Shown here: in pieces, positions 8,980 through 17,637 of the stretch
Position numbering within the stretch: position 1 is the stretch's first letter
Layout: every line of letters starts with the position of its first letter
Assembly: GCA_013822735.1 (NCBI GenBank)
Contig: PNKZ01000029.1
Coordinates: 1 to 63,442, forward strand
DNA: 63,442 nucleotides
Source: Pirellula sp.
GTDB taxonomy: Bacteria; Planctomycetota; Planctomycetia; Pirellulales; PNKZ01
Direction of reading: 5' to 3'
Position numbers and translations under genes: made by a program
The notes under the pieces: generated by a model
The model's input: the letters and a program-made list of their open reading frames with translations, nothing else
What the model was told of the DNA's origin: nothing
Database searches by the model: none

Positions 8980-9876
8980 CTACTTCTTCTCCAAGACGCC
9001 GAGCGACTTCATCCAATCGGCGGCTCGGGCCGGCCAACTGGAGATGAGGTTTTCGCTCGGCCGCAAGCCATAGCCGTGGCCGCCGACCGGGTAGAGGTGC
9101 ATCTCAGCTTGGACCTTCGCTTCTTTCAAGGCCAAGTAGTAGAAGAGGCCGCACTCCACGCGCACGCCGTCGTCCGCCGTCATGGCGATAAACGTCTTGG
9201 GGGTCTCCTTCGAAATCGGCAACTCCGGCGAAATCTTGTTCTCCTTGTCGACCAGATAAGCCGGGTAGATCAACACCGCGAAGTCGGGGCGGCAGCTTAC
9301 TTCGTCGGCCGCGTCGACCGTCGGGTAGGTGCGTTTGCCGAAGTTGTTGGATGCCGCCGCCGCGAGGTGGCCGCCCGCCGAAAAGCCCAGCACGCCGATC
9401 CGCTCCTGATCCAATCCCCATTCGCTCGCCCGATGCCGGACCATGCCGATGGCTCGTTGCACGTCTTGGAGCGGCGCTTCGTGACGCTCGCGTTCCATTC
9501 GCTTCGGCACGCGATATTTCAGCACGAAGCCGGTGACGCCGACCGAATTGAGCCATTGGGCGACTTCGGTTCCTTCCTTATTGAAGGCCAAGATGTTGTA
9601 GCCGCCGCCCGGGCAGATGATTACCGCCGCGCCGTTGGCCTTATCGGCCGCGGGGCGGAAGACCGTAATCGTCGGGTCGGATACGTTGCCCAGCCGGATC
9701 GTGTTGTCATTGGGTCTCGCCGGCTGCGGAGCTTCGGGCGGCAGATCCCCTTTCTCTCCGGGCGCGGCGGCCGGCCAAAGGCGGATTTGCTCCGGCTCTG
9801 CTCCGTTCGAGGACAACGTAGCGAATGCCGCCGCGGGCAAAGCCAAGATCAACGTGAGAATTCGCAAGCAACGCAT
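8980..9876 (-). CDS. Secreted alpha/beta-hydrolase, acetylxylan-esterase-like
   Basis: A 298-residue exported alpha/beta-hydrolase. A signal peptide occupies about residues 1-26. The oxyanion-hole motif is CPGGGYN (88-94), the nucleophile elbow GFSAGGH places Ser at 166, the acid is probably D235 or D236 (MTADDGV), and the His is H267 in VGGHGYGL. This order and spacing match the bacterial BD-FAE/Axe-like esterases that remove acetyl or feruloyl groups from plant polysaccharides. The specific substrate is inferred only. In planctomycetes such genes often sit near other secreted carbohydrate enzymes; here it stands alone on the minus strand. Confidence 0.83.
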   Translation of the reverse strand: MRCLRILTLILALPAAAFATLSSNGAEPEQIRLWPAAAPGEKGDLPPEAPQPARPNDNTIRLGNVSDPTITVFRPAADKANGAAVIICPGGGYNILAFNKEGTEVAQWLNSVGVTGFVLKYRVPKRMERERHEAPLQDVQRAIGMVRHRASEWGLDQERIGVLGFSAGGHLAAAASNNFGKRTYPTVDAADEVSCRPDFAVLIYPAYLVDKENKISPELPISKETPKTFIAMTADDGVRVECGLFYYLALKEAKVQAEMHLYPVGGHGYGLRPSENLISSWPARAADWMKSLGVLEKK

Positions 9877-10050
9877 CGGGGTGGGCCTCGCTGAGGAGTA
9901 AGTTTCGGCGGGAGACGGGTCGTATGTCGGGCGGCGTCATATTATCTTGCAGCCGTGCCGATTGCACGCGATGGATAAATGACGCAACGTCGATTCAATC
10001 TCCGCTCCCCAAACTAGCAACTAGCCACCAGCGACTAGCAACTTCCTCCT

Positions 10051-10905
10051 ATGCCCAACCCCTGGACCGGCCGCGGGAATCCTTACACCCGGCAAGAAGT
10101 TCGCGATCGCCTTCAAGGCGCCCTCGACCGCGGAGAGCCGCTCATTGCTGCCGGGGCCGGCACCGGCATCTCCGCGAAGTTTATCGAGCGCGGCGGCGCC
10201 GATCTGATCATCGTTTACAACTCCGGCCGCTACCGCATGGCGGGCCATGGGTCGACGGCCGGCCTCATGTCGTACGGCGATGCGAACGCCGTGGCGATGG
10301 AGATCGGCGAGTATGAAGTACTGCCGGTGGTTGAAGAGGTGCCGGTCATCTGCGGCGTACATGCCACCGACCCGCGTCGGCGGATGTGGCACTGGCTGCT
10401 GAAGGTGAAGGAGATGGGCTTCTCCGGCGTCAACAACTTCCCGACCCACGCGATCGTCGACGGCAACTTCCGGCAAATCCTGGAAGAGACCGGCATGAGC
10501 GTACAGAAGGAGTTCGAGATGATCGCGCTGGCCCGGAAAATGGACCTGTTCACGATCGTCTACGTCGCCACTTCGGAGGAGGCCCGCGCCATGGCCGAGG
10601 CCGGCGCCGATGCGATCATCGCGCATGTCGGCACTACGGTCGGCGGTTCCATCGGCGTCACTGGCGCGGCGTGCACGATGGACGAAGCGGTGCGGAAAAC
10701 GCAGGCCGTGATCGACGCGGCCCGGGCGGTTCGCGACGACATTTTCTATCTCTGCCACGGCGGCCCGATCGCCGCCCCCGCGGACGCCGCCGAAGTGATT
10801 AAGCGGACGGATTGCGTCGGCTTCGTCGGCGCGTCGAGCCTCGAGCGCATGGCCGTCGAGCAACCGCTGGTGGAGATCACGCGCAAGTTTAAGGCAATTC
10901 GGTAA
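10051..10905 (+). CDS. Phosphoenolpyruvate-hydrolase-family TIM-barrel protein
   Basis: A 284-residue cytoplasmic protein without signal or membrane segments. The sequence runs as alternating strands and helices of a TIM barrel: PLIAAGAGTGISAKFIERGG, ADLIIVYNSGRYRMAGHGS, VPVICGVHATDPRR, MGFSGVNNFPTHAIVDG, DLFTIVYVATSEEARAM, ADAIIAHVGTTVGG and FVGASSLERM. This pattern fits the PEP_hydrolase (PF09370) family, also labelled TIM-barrel signal transduction protein, found in bacteria, plants and fungi. Catalysis by this subfamily is not well established, so a PEP-cleaving role is tentative. It is preceded by a 174-bp gap and followed by a convergent gene. Confidence 0.82.
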   Translation: MPNPWTGRGNPYTRQEVRDRLQGALDRGEPLIAAGAGTGISAKFIERGGADLIIVYNSGRYRMAGHGSTAGLMSYGDANAVAMEIGEYEVLPVVEEVPVICGVHATDPRRRMWHWLLKVKEMGFSGVNNFPTHAIVDGNFRQILEETGMSVQKEFEMIALARKMDLFTIVYVATSEEARAMAEAGADAIIAHVGTTVGGSIGVTGAACTMDEAVRKTQAVIDAARAVRDDIFYLCHGGPIAAPADAAEVIKRTDCVGFVGASSLERMAVEQPLVEITRKFKAIR

Positions 10906-10937
10906 GGCGACCCATTAGCCGCCTTACCGTAGTCTCA

Positions 10938-11786
10938 CTACTTCTTCTCAAACGCCGGAGCTTTGCCGATCGGCCAAAGTTCCACGCGACGGAAGTAGCA
11001 CTCGGCCAATTCGGTTTGAATTTGAATCTTGCCGGCCGACGGCGTTACGTCGAACGCTTGGTTGACCACCACGCCGTTGACGATGTTCGTCACTTTGTCG
11101 CCGTCGCAAATCACGTCCATGCGCGTCCATTCGCCGCTCGGGCTCTCCACATCGTTCTTGCCGCGGAAGCCCTTTACGTCTTTCCAATCTTCATCGCGAC
11201 CGAACCAGTTTACGCGCCCCCGGGCGAAGACCTTCTTCTCTCCTCCCTTGTGCCACACGTTCTCTTTATCGCGATCCTGCCGCACTTCGGCCGTAATTGA
11301 AAGCTTCTGGTTCGGGTCGGGCGTCGTTCCGGCGACGACGATGAAATCGCCGCAGCCTCCTTCGATCACCTGCGCCTCGATGGAGCGCGCCCAGATGCCG
11401 CTATGCGCCCCATCTTCACCGAACGAGTGGATGAGCACGCCCGAGTCTTTTGTTTTGTTCTCGCGCGGCGCCCACGTGCGCTCGCCGAACTTGAATTCCA
11501 CGATCAAGTGATAGTCACGGTACGCTTCCTTGGTTGTGATGCAGCCCAGACCGTCGCCCGAGATATGGATCATCCCGTCGTGCACGGTAAACACTTTGCG
11601 CGGGTCTTCGTACTTCGTGTCTTTCAGCCAGGTGTACCAGTGCGTGAGGTCTTGGCCGTTGAAGAGCGCGATCTTTTCTTGCGGCGCAACGGCTTCGGCG
11701 GCCTGCACCGACGAAGTGTTGATCGAAGTCGCGAGGACGGCGAGGAGTGTCGAGGCGCAGACAAAAACCGAGGCGAAACGAGGCAT
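10938..11786 (-). CDS. Secreted DUF1080 (3-keto-disaccharide hydrolase family) protein
   Basis: A 282-residue exported protein with a clear signal peptide (about 1-29, ending VQAAE). The DUF1080 start IALFNGQDLTHWYTW and later features such as YRDYHLIVEFKFGE, GVLIHSFGEDG, IEAQVIEGGCGDF and GEWTRMDVICDGDKVTNIVNG are those of the concanavalin-like fold expanded in Planctomycetes and Bacteroidetes. Some members hydrolyse 3-keto-glycosides; whether this one does is unknown. A ribosome site (AGGAAG) sits in front of the ATG at 11786. It is convergent with the TIM-barrel gene, 32 bp apart. Confidence 0.9.
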   Translation of the reverse strand: MPRFASVFVCASTLLAVLATSINTSSVQAAEAVAPQEKIALFNGQDLTHWYTWLKDTKYEDPRKVFTVHDGMIHISGDGLGCITTKEAYRDYHLIVEFKFGERTWAPRENKTKDSGVLIHSFGEDGAHSGIWARSIEAQVIEGGCGDFIVVAGTTPDPNQKLSITAEVRQDRDKENVWHKGGEKKVFARGRVNWFGRDEDWKDVKGFRGKNDVESPSGEWTRMDVICDGDKVTNIVNGVVVNQAFDVTPSAGKIQIQTELAECYFRRVELWPIGKAPAFEKK

Positions 11787-11951
11787 GGCGAGAGCTTCCT
11801 GAGGTGAGTTGGTTCCGGCGGGATCGGCAGAGCCGACGTCGCTAGAGTATCAACCACGGGAGGCCATGTCACCTTGCGCGGAGTTCTATAAAATCGCGCG
11901 ATGCGCTCGCGCCACCGCATCGCGGAGTAGTGCCCCTCTTTTGAGCCGTCG

Positions 11952-12449
11952 CTACTTGTTCTTCATGATGAAGTACACGAGCGCCCCGAATGCCCCGCCG
12001 ACCACTAAGAGCGCGATCATCGCGATCCGCAGACCGGTTTTGCTCGAAGCCTCTTCTTGCTGCCGCGCGATCGCTTGCTGCTGTTGACGGTGCTCGACGC
12101 TATTCTCGAACGCGACGACCACCTGCGCGTTGCAGTACGGGCAGATCGTCGTCGTGCCCAACAGGTCTTCGGGCGTCGGAAGTTCGTGACCGCGCGGGCA
12201 GACGATGCGCAGAATGCGCGACATCGGCGCCGGAGCTTGAAAGGCCGCCGGCTGTTGCGGGCCGGGACCGTACGCATGCTCGAAGGCTTGCTGCGGCGCG
12301 GAAGCCGTCACAGGTCCGGAACCTCTCGCGGACCCGGCCGTCGGAAACACAAACACCGCGGCGCAGTTTGGGCAGCGCCCTTGCGTTCCTTGTTGCGATT
12401 CGTGTCCTTCGAGCAAATGTCCTTGCGGGCAGTAAAACGTAAACGGCAT
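11952..12449 (-). CDS. Double zinc-ribbon protein with a C-terminal membrane anchor
   Basis: A 165-residue protein. Two treble-clef-like ribbons are seen: CPQGH followed by RCPNC (residues about 7-30) and CPRGHELPTPEDLLG followed by ICPYC (about 83-110). They are joined by an Ala/Gln/Pro-rich linker. A single hydrophobic helix (IALLVVGGAFGALVYFIM, about 143-160) ends the protein with a short MKNK tail, giving a tail-anchored topology with the ribbons in the cytoplasm. A Gln/Glu-rich coiled segment precedes the helix. The start at 12449 is chosen because the first ribbon begins immediately after it. Function unknown; proteins of this layout are frequent in planctomycetes. Confidence 0.72.
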   Translation of the reverse strand: MPFTFYCPQGHLLEGHESQQGTQGRCPNCAAVFVFPTAGSARGSGPVTASAPQQAFEHAYGPGPQQPAAFQAPAPMSRILRIVCPRGHELPTPEDLLGTTTICPYCNAQVVVAFENSVEHRQQQQAIARQQEEASSKTGLRIAMIALLVVGGAFGALVYFIMKNK

Positions 12450-12515
12450 GGTGTGGGGCTCAGGATAGTTGTGCGTTACGTGAGTCATGGTTGTGCGGCG
12501 CCAATCCGCTTCGAA

Positions 12516-13130
12516 CTAGCTCGATCCGCCGACGGCTCGCTCGAGCGAGTAGTCGAAAAGCGTCTTCCATTCCAGCATCTGAATCGAGCGGCAAGATTTC
12601 TCCAGGTCGGCGCGTCCGTGGCAGGCCGCCTTGCAGAGATCGACGAATGCATACGGGTTCCATTCGCGCTCGCCGTCGAGCAACGTGAGGATGTCGAGCG
12701 GCGCGAAGGCGCGCGTCGTATCGGCGCCGCGATGCGAATCGCGGACGTATTCGTCGCGCGCCGCTTGCCGCAATGGAGCAAACGCCGGATGCGCACCGGC
12801 CTGTCGAAACCAATACTTGGAGTTGTCGTAGTCCCCCTCGCGACGGTGCATGATCGCGTGCCAATAGCTACCGGTCGACGAGTTCAGGTCTTGGCTGATC
12901 CGGTGCGACTCGTCGAGAAAGTTGTGCAAGAGCCAGAGCCCGGCGAGGCACGCTTGACCGAAGTCGGCGTCGACGGTCTTTTGGGACATCGCCAAGTCTG
13001 CTGTTTGGAGTTTTGCCAGCCGCGGGCGCACGGATTCATTGGGGGAACCCGCATCCAGCGGCATGCCGGCAGTTCCAGGTAGCAGCAATTCACGCACGGC
13101 CGGGGAATAACGATCGGCGGCAAGCGGCAT
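12516..13130 (-). CDS. Conserved hypothetical protein
   Basis: A 204-residue soluble protein. The start at 13130 is set by GGGAGGAAATCGCC directly upstream; an open frame continues to 13211 without a ribosome site. The centre holds a highly conserved-looking segment, WHAIMHRREGDYDNSKYWFR, preceded by a helical LAGLWLLHNFLDESHRISQ stretch and followed by a second domain with EWNPYAFVDLCKAACH. I recall close matches to this segment in many bacterial hypothetical proteins but know no assigned function. The His/Asp/Trp density suggests a binding pocket. It is divergent from the S1 gene, with 233 bp between the two starts. Confidence 0.75.
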   Translation of the reverse strand: MPLAADRYSPAVRELLLPGTAGMPLDAGSPNESVRPRLAKLQTADLAMSQKTVDADFGQACLAGLWLLHNFLDESHRISQDLNSSTGSYWHAIMHRREGDYDNSKYWFRQAGAHPAFAPLRQAARDEYVRDSHRGADTTRAFAPLDILTLLDGEREWNPYAFVDLCKAACHGRADLEKSCRSIQMLEWKTLFDYSLERAVGGSS

Positions 13131-13363
13131 GGCGATTTCCTCCCAAGTTTGGGGACATCTTAACATAGTCGTCATAAAAGCGAGCACCTTCCCGGCCGTC
13201 TCGCTTTCCACGTCGTCACCACCCGCCGGCGGCTCAAGGCCGAGCGGCTTGCAGCGGCGCGCCGAAGCACGACTCCGCGTCTACCCTGCCCTGGTAGCGA
13301 GTGGTACATTAAACGGTCCGATTCTTTCCGAGTTCCCCAACCGTCTGAGAGCCTCGTCCGGCC

Positions 13364-14914
13364 ATGAGCAGCGAACCGCAATTGTCGACTGACACCGCTT
13401 CTTCCGTTCCTCCGCAAACCGAGACGGCGACCACGCCCGAGATCGCCGCGACCGATGCCTCCGTTGCGGCAAGCGGCGAAACCGCACCGCAGGAACTTTC
13501 TGCCGACTCGGGCCCAGGCGACGATGCCGACAAAGCACAACGGATGAAGATCGGTTCGCAGCGCGGTCCCGGCAGCGCACCCCCCGCCGGCGGTTCGCCG
13601 CGAGTGAAGAACGCCGCCAAGCGCATGTTGAGCGAGTCGGCCGCGCCGCGCGAGAAGATCGCGGTCCCCAATCGCCGCGCCTCACTGCCCGATGATCTCG
13701 AAGCCGAAATCGCCGCGGCCTTGGAAGGAACATCGCTCAACGAAATGGTGGACGCCGCAGGCACCTCGACCAAGTCGCTCGATCTCGAGCCGGAAACGCG
13801 CGTGAAGGCGAAGGTCTTGAAGGTGTACCACGGCAACGTCTTCGTCGACCTCGGCAACTTCCAACAAGGAACGTTGCCCGTGCTGCACTTCACCGACATT
13901 CCGGCGGTCGACTCGACGATCGACGTCGTGATCGGTCGCTTCAACCACGACGAAGGAATGTACCTCGTCTCGCTGCCGAATCGTTCGGTCGACGTCGGCG
14001 GCGATTGGTCGCTCGTCAACGAAGGCTCGATCATCGACGTGCGCATCTCGGCGGCCAACAAAGGGGGGCTGGAGTGCGAAGTCGGCGGCCTGCGCGGCTT
14101 CATCCCGGCCGGCCAAGTGGCCGTTTACCGCGTGGAAGACTTCTCGCAATTCGTCGGCGAGCGTTGGGCCTGCCTCGTGCAAGAGGTCAATCCCGAACGC
14201 CGCAAGCTCGTCTTGAGCCGGCGCGCGGTGATCGAGCGTGAGAAGGCCGAGGCCAAAGAAAAGTTGATGGCCGAACTGCAGGTCGGCGCCGTGTTGGAAG
14301 GGATCGTCACCCGAATTCAAGACTTCGGCGCGTTCGTCGATATCGGCGGAGTCGACGGCCTACTGCACGTCAGCCGCATGGCATGGCAGCGCATCAAGCA
14401 CCCGAGCGAGATTCTCGAAGTCGGCCAGAAGGTGAAAGTAAAGGTCACGCAGATCGACCAGGAAAGCGGCAAGATCGGCCTTTCGCTGCGCGACCTCATG
14501 GCCGATCCGTGGGTCGGCGCGACGATGAAGTACAAGCAGGGGGACGTCGTGCGCGGCCCGGTGGTGCGCGTGCTCGACAAAGTCGGCGCGTTCGTGCAAC
14601 TGGAGCCGGGCATCGACGGCATGGTGCACATTAGCGAAATCGCCTACTCGCGCGTGTTCCGCGTCACCGATTTCCTCAAGGAAGGGGAAGACGTCGAGGC
14701 GAAAGTGCTCGCCGTCGATCCCGAACAAAAGCGGATCAGCCTTTCGGTAAAGGCGCTGCTCGCGCGTCCGGAACCGGTGAGCAAGAAAAAGGAAGAAGAA
14801 GAGCAGGAGATCGAAGACACGACTCCGCCCGCCCCGCTGCCGCAGCAACCCAAGAAGCTCAAGGGGGGCATGGGCAAAAAGAGCGGCGGCGCGCAATTCG
14901 GCCTGAAGTGGTAA
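13364..14914 (+). CDS. S1 RNA-binding domain protein, ribosomal protein S1-like
   Basis: A 516-residue cytoplasmic protein. After a disordered, Ala/Ser/Pro-rich N-terminus (1-100) come four S1-type OB folds at about 145-215, 223-300, 305-378 and 387-465. The third and fourth are the most canonical: FGAFVDIGGVDGLLHVS and VGAFVQLEPGIDGMVHIS, each closed by a KIGLSLRDL- or RISLSVKAL-like strand. The C-terminal 50 residues are charged and end in a Gly/Lys-rich tail. Four S1 copies resemble ribosomal protein S1 of Gram-positive-type bacteria, but the long disordered start and basic tail differ from classical rpsA. It could be S1 itself or an S1-like accessory factor that binds mRNA. Confidence 0.85.
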   Translation: MSSEPQLSTDTASSVPPQTETATTPEIAATDASVAASGETAPQELSADSGPGDDADKAQRMKIGSQRGPGSAPPAGGSPRVKNAAKRMLSESAAPREKIAVPNRRASLPDDLEAEIAAALEGTSLNEMVDAAGTSTKSLDLEPETRVKAKVLKVYHGNVFVDLGNFQQGTLPVLHFTDIPAVDSTIDVVIGRFNHDEGMYLVSLPNRSVDVGGDWSLVNEGSIIDVRISAANKGGLECEVGGLRGFIPAGQVAVYRVEDFSQFVGERWACLVQEVNPERRKLVLSRRAVIEREKAEAKEKLMAELQVGAVLEGIVTRIQDFGAFVDIGGVDGLLHVSRMAWQRIKHPSEILEVGQKVKVKVTQIDQESGKIGLSLRDLMADPWVGATMKYKQGDVVRGPVVRVLDKVGAFVQLEPGIDGMVHISEIAYSRVFRVTDFLKEGEDVEAKVLAVDPEQKRISLSVKALLARPEPVSKKKEEEEQEIEDTTPPAPLPQQPKKLKGGMGKKSGGAQFGLKW

Positions 14915-14938
14915 CTCTCGCGCGAGGTTGAAGCGGCC

Positions 14939-16270
14939 TTACGGCGCTTCGTCGCCCAGCGGTTCGTAGTAGACGTAGCCGCGCATGACTTCGACGAAGC
15001 CTTCCGCGAGGTAGCGGCAGCCGTGCGTGTCGTGTTCACGGCCGACGAGACACGACAGGTCGCGATGCTCCACGCGCCCTTGCAAATCGGGAATGCATTG
15101 CAAGCCCGCCAGTCCGGTATAGCCGAGCGATTGCTGCCCCTGCCGACGGCGAAGCGTCAGTTCGTAGAGCAGCGGATACCATTTCATCGCCGGGTCGAGG
15201 TGGTTGCGGCCGACGAGCAATCGATCGATCTGCGACGGGGCCATTTGCATGTAACGCCCCGGCATGAAGCAGTCGTTGTCCATCGCTCCGGCCAGCAACA
15301 CGGTTCGCACTGCGCGATCTTGCACGTGATGCTCCGCCAACGCCCGACCGCGCAGCGTGCCGCCGCCGAGAATGTGCAAGCTCGCGCTAATGACGCGGGT
15401 GCCGAAGCTGTAGCCGATCATGCTCACGCGGGCTTCCGCAGGCAACCGGTCGGCGATGTAAGCCAAGTAATAGCCGTAGCACTCGGCGCGCACGGCTTTG
15501 ATTTGCACATCTTTGCGCGAGCCGATGTTTAGTCGGTCGCTCGGCCAAGTGAAGATCACCCAGCGAATCGGGCCTCGGTCTTTACATCCGCCGCCGGTGA
15601 ACTTCGTGTAGAAGGCCCATCCGCCGCAAAGGGCATCGCAAAAGGTCACGCGATTGCCGTGCACGTGGAGACAAACCGGCACGCGCGTATCGGCGGCGGA
15701 AAACTCCGCGACGCTCGACGTTTGCCATCGGCCTGAGCCGTCGTAGCGCCAAACGTCGAAGCCGGTCGGGCCGTCGGCGGTGAGACGAGCGCGGCGGGCC
15801 GAAACGATCCAAAGCTCGTCGTTATCGGCAAGCATCTCGGCGGCCGAAGCCGCCGTGGAAGCAAGCGAAGCCTCGAGCACGGGCGAGGCGTTCGCGGTCG
15901 CGTCAAACTCCGTCGCGTTAAACGCCGCAGCCTCTTCTTCGGCGGCGAGCTCGGCCGCTTCTTCGGGCGTGAGCTCCGCGAGAGCCTCGTCGGCGGCTTC
16001 GAGCGAATCGTCTTCTCGTTCGCGGGCGTCTGCGGGAGCAAAGTCGGCGTCGGAACCGGTATCGAGCAATCCGGCGCGCAGCGAAAGATCGTCACCGCGG
16101 GCCGCGGCTAAGGGGGCGATCGCGCCGAGCAATAGGAGCGCGAGAAGTAGAAACAAGGTCGCGAGAGGCCGTCGCGCGGAAAACTGGCGCGCGCAGGGGA
16201 CCGCGGTGCTCCCGTTGTTCGGGAGACGGAGAGAGACGTCGCTCCTTCGCGCCATCAACATTCGAGTCAT
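14939..16270 (-). CDS. Membrane-anchored or secreted alpha/beta-hydrolase with an acidic linker
   Basis: A 443-residue protein. A hydrophobic segment (residues 36-58, LATLFLLLALLLLGAIAPLA) acts as signal or anchor. It is followed by a strongly acidic, Ala/Glu-rich region (about 68-150), then an alpha/beta-hydrolase core. The core shows VCLHVHGNRVTF (199-210), IRWVIFTWPSDR (235-246) and the nucleophile elbow SMIGYSFGTRV with Ser288, an arrangement seen in DUF900-like esterases. The catalytic His is probably in the C-terminal part. Substrate unknown. The start at 16270 is uncertain: three close in-frame ATGs (16270, 16261, 16255) exist and none has a strong ribosome site. Confidence 0.7.
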   Translation of the reverse strand: MTRMLMARRSDVSLRLPNNGSTAVPCARQFSARRPLATLFLLLALLLLGAIAPLAAARGDDLSLRAGLLDTGSDADFAPADAREREDDSLEAADEALAELTPEEAAELAAEEEAAAFNATEFDATANASPVLEASLASTAASAAEMLADNDELWIVSARRARLTADGPTGFDVWRYDGSGRWQTSSVAEFSAADTRVPVCLHVHGNRVTFCDALCGGWAFYTKFTGGGCKDRGPIRWVIFTWPSDRLNIGSRKDVQIKAVRAECYGYYLAYIADRLPAEARVSMIGYSFGTRVISASLHILGGGTLRGRALAEHHVQDRAVRTVLLAGAMDNDCFMPGRYMQMAPSQIDRLLVGRNHLDPAMKWYPLLYELTLRRRQGQQSLGYTGLAGLQCIPDLQGRVEHRDLSCLVGREHDTHGCRYLAEGFVEVMRGYVYYEPLGDEAP

Positions 16271-16479
16271 CCGTGAGCGTCGCGACGTTTCCTCAGCGGA
16301 GACGCCGCAACAATCGGCCTCGTTACGACCGGAACTTCCGGCACCGTTTCGCGCGCCGCTCCAAAACCGGAGCGCGAGGCAAGGCATCGTTAATGAAACA
16401 TACACGCTGTTTTGCGCGCGGCAAAAAATTCGTGGCAAAAAGTCAACGTTGCCTACTTTGGAAAACATCGCCGTTTCAT

Positions 16480-16507
16480 TTGCACATCGTCGAGGGTGTT
16501 GTATTGT
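16480..16507 (+). promoter_or_regulatory. Candidate sigma-70-type promoter for the small lipoprotein gene
   Basis: TTGCAC (16480-16485) and TATTGT (16502-16507) are separated by 16 bp and lie 60 bp before the lipoprotein start. The match to the consensus is moderate and planctomycete promoters are poorly defined, so this is a weak call. Confidence 0.3.
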
Positions 16508-16566
16508 TGCTCGACCCATTCGGCACCGTCGCGTGGGCGATCCTTTGTGAAGCGGAGGTATGAGCC

Positions 16567-16749
16567 ATGAAGCGGCTAATGTTGTTGGCGGTCGTAGCGA
16601 CTGTAACGGTCGTTGCTTCCGGCTGCGGTCTTTGCGATCGGTTCCGTCGCGGTCCCCACTGCGACACGTGCCCGAGCGGAAGCCCGTACGCGCCGGGCCC
16701 GACGGTTTCGTCGGCTCCCGCGGAAACGTATTTGCCCGCCCCCGGTTAG
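16567..16749 (+). CDS. Small lipoprotein
   Basis: A 60-residue protein with a textbook lipoprotein signal: MKR start, hydrophobic core, and a VASGC lipobox with the acylated Cys at position 20. The mature part is only 41 residues and includes CDRFRRGPHCDTCPSGSP, with three further cysteines, then a Pro/Ala-rich end. The ribosome site GCGGAGG lies upstream and a strong hairpin with a T-run follows, so the gene is probably a monocistronic unit. Short Cys/Pro-rich lipoproteins of this kind are common in planctomycete genomes; no function is known. Confidence 0.8.
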   Translation: MKRLMLLAVVATVTVVASGCGLCDRFRRGPHCDTCPSGSPYAPGPTVSSAPAETYLPAPG

Positions 16750-16818
16750 TCGGTTCTCGGCGGTCGACGAACTCTCTCTCGTCGCGCGGCCGAACCCTCT
16801 ATCCTGAAATGCGGGAGT

Positions 16819-16874
16819 GCTTCCCGCGAGCCGTTGCGCCATCCTGAACGCAACGCTCGCGGGAAGCGCGTTTT
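16819..16874 (+). terminator. Intrinsic terminator of the lipoprotein gene
   Basis: A long hairpin: arm 16819-16838 (starting GCTTCCCGCGAG) pairs with 16849-16867 apart from one bulged base, with a 10-base loop. GCGTTTT follows. It lies 70 bp downstream of the lipoprotein stop codon. Confidence 0.65.
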
Positions 16875-17455
16875 CTCTCACGCAGCGCACCGGCCCTCCA
16901 TGCTCGGCTCGCATCCCGGCGGATCGATTCTCTTTCGATCGTGCGGAGCACTCTCTCGTGGGCGTCAACCGTTTTTTAGCGACTCCGTCGCCGCACGGCC
17001 GCTTGGTCTTGCGCGCCTGGCTGGCCGCCGAACGTGATGCGGCGCGCACGCGTCCGACGTCTGCGCTTGCGGCGGCAGTTGTGCCCGTCACGGTCGCCGG
17101 CCGATCGTCGAAGCCGGGCGCACACGGTCTCCCCTCGCCCCATTTCGCGCCGCTGGTCGGTGCGGCACGGAAGTTTGCCGCCGCGCCCAAGGCCTGCGCC
17201 AAGTCGCGGATTGTCGGTCGATAAGAAGATGGGCTGCGCGCCATAACATCGGGCGCCCGGGGCCGGATCCGAAGGCGAAGCCCCGGTCTCCGGGGCGGCA
17301 CGTTGTTCTGCCCCAGCCGCCCGCCGACAGTGTTTCGGCTGACAGTTCTCCGCAGGCATCGCACCATCGTCGCACCTCATTTTCAGCGGGAAACGAATGC
17401 ACGGATCGGGCTGCGCACGCCCCCCGCAAAAATCAACAGAATTGTCCGATCGACG

Positions 17456-17485
17456 TTGTAAGACGGCAAAACATCTGGATATACT
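17456..17485 (+). promoter_or_regulatory. Candidate promoter of the RRM protein gene
   Basis: TTGTAA (17456-17461) and TATACT (17480-17485) with an 18-bp spacer in a locally AT-richer stretch. Transcription from here would give a leader of about 175 nt, similar to the long leaders of cold-inducible RNA-binding protein genes. Confidence 0.4.
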
Positions 17486-17611
17486 TCGTTTGGTTGGTTC
17501 GTTGTCCGGGCTCGAAGCCAGACGTTTGTCGGTCGTGATCCGATCTGAAAAGTCTCCGCTCGATTTCCGCTCCTACCTTCCGGGCCGACGCGCCGGCCTT
17601 CTACTTAGCTC

Positions 17612-17637
17612 GGTTCGATCGTGCGCTCGATCGGACC
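17612..17637 (+). promoter_or_regulatory. Hairpin in the leader of the RRM gene
   Basis: GGTTCGATCG (17612-17621) pairs with CGATCGGACC (17628-17637) around a TGCGCT loop. The stem can be extended by flanking CTTAG/CCAAG pairing. It ends 20 bases before the ribosome site and could modulate translation. Regulation is inferred from position only. Confidence 0.4.

Noticed and set aside
16817-17224. Plus-strand frame of 135 codons after the lipoprotein gene
   Set aside because: It begins inside the terminator hairpin, has no ribosome site and a GC-driven composition.
16576-17367. Minus-strand frame of 263 codons over the gene-free stretch
   Set aside because: It overlaps the lipoprotein gene and its terminator, is Arg/Ala/Gly-rich, and has no start signal.
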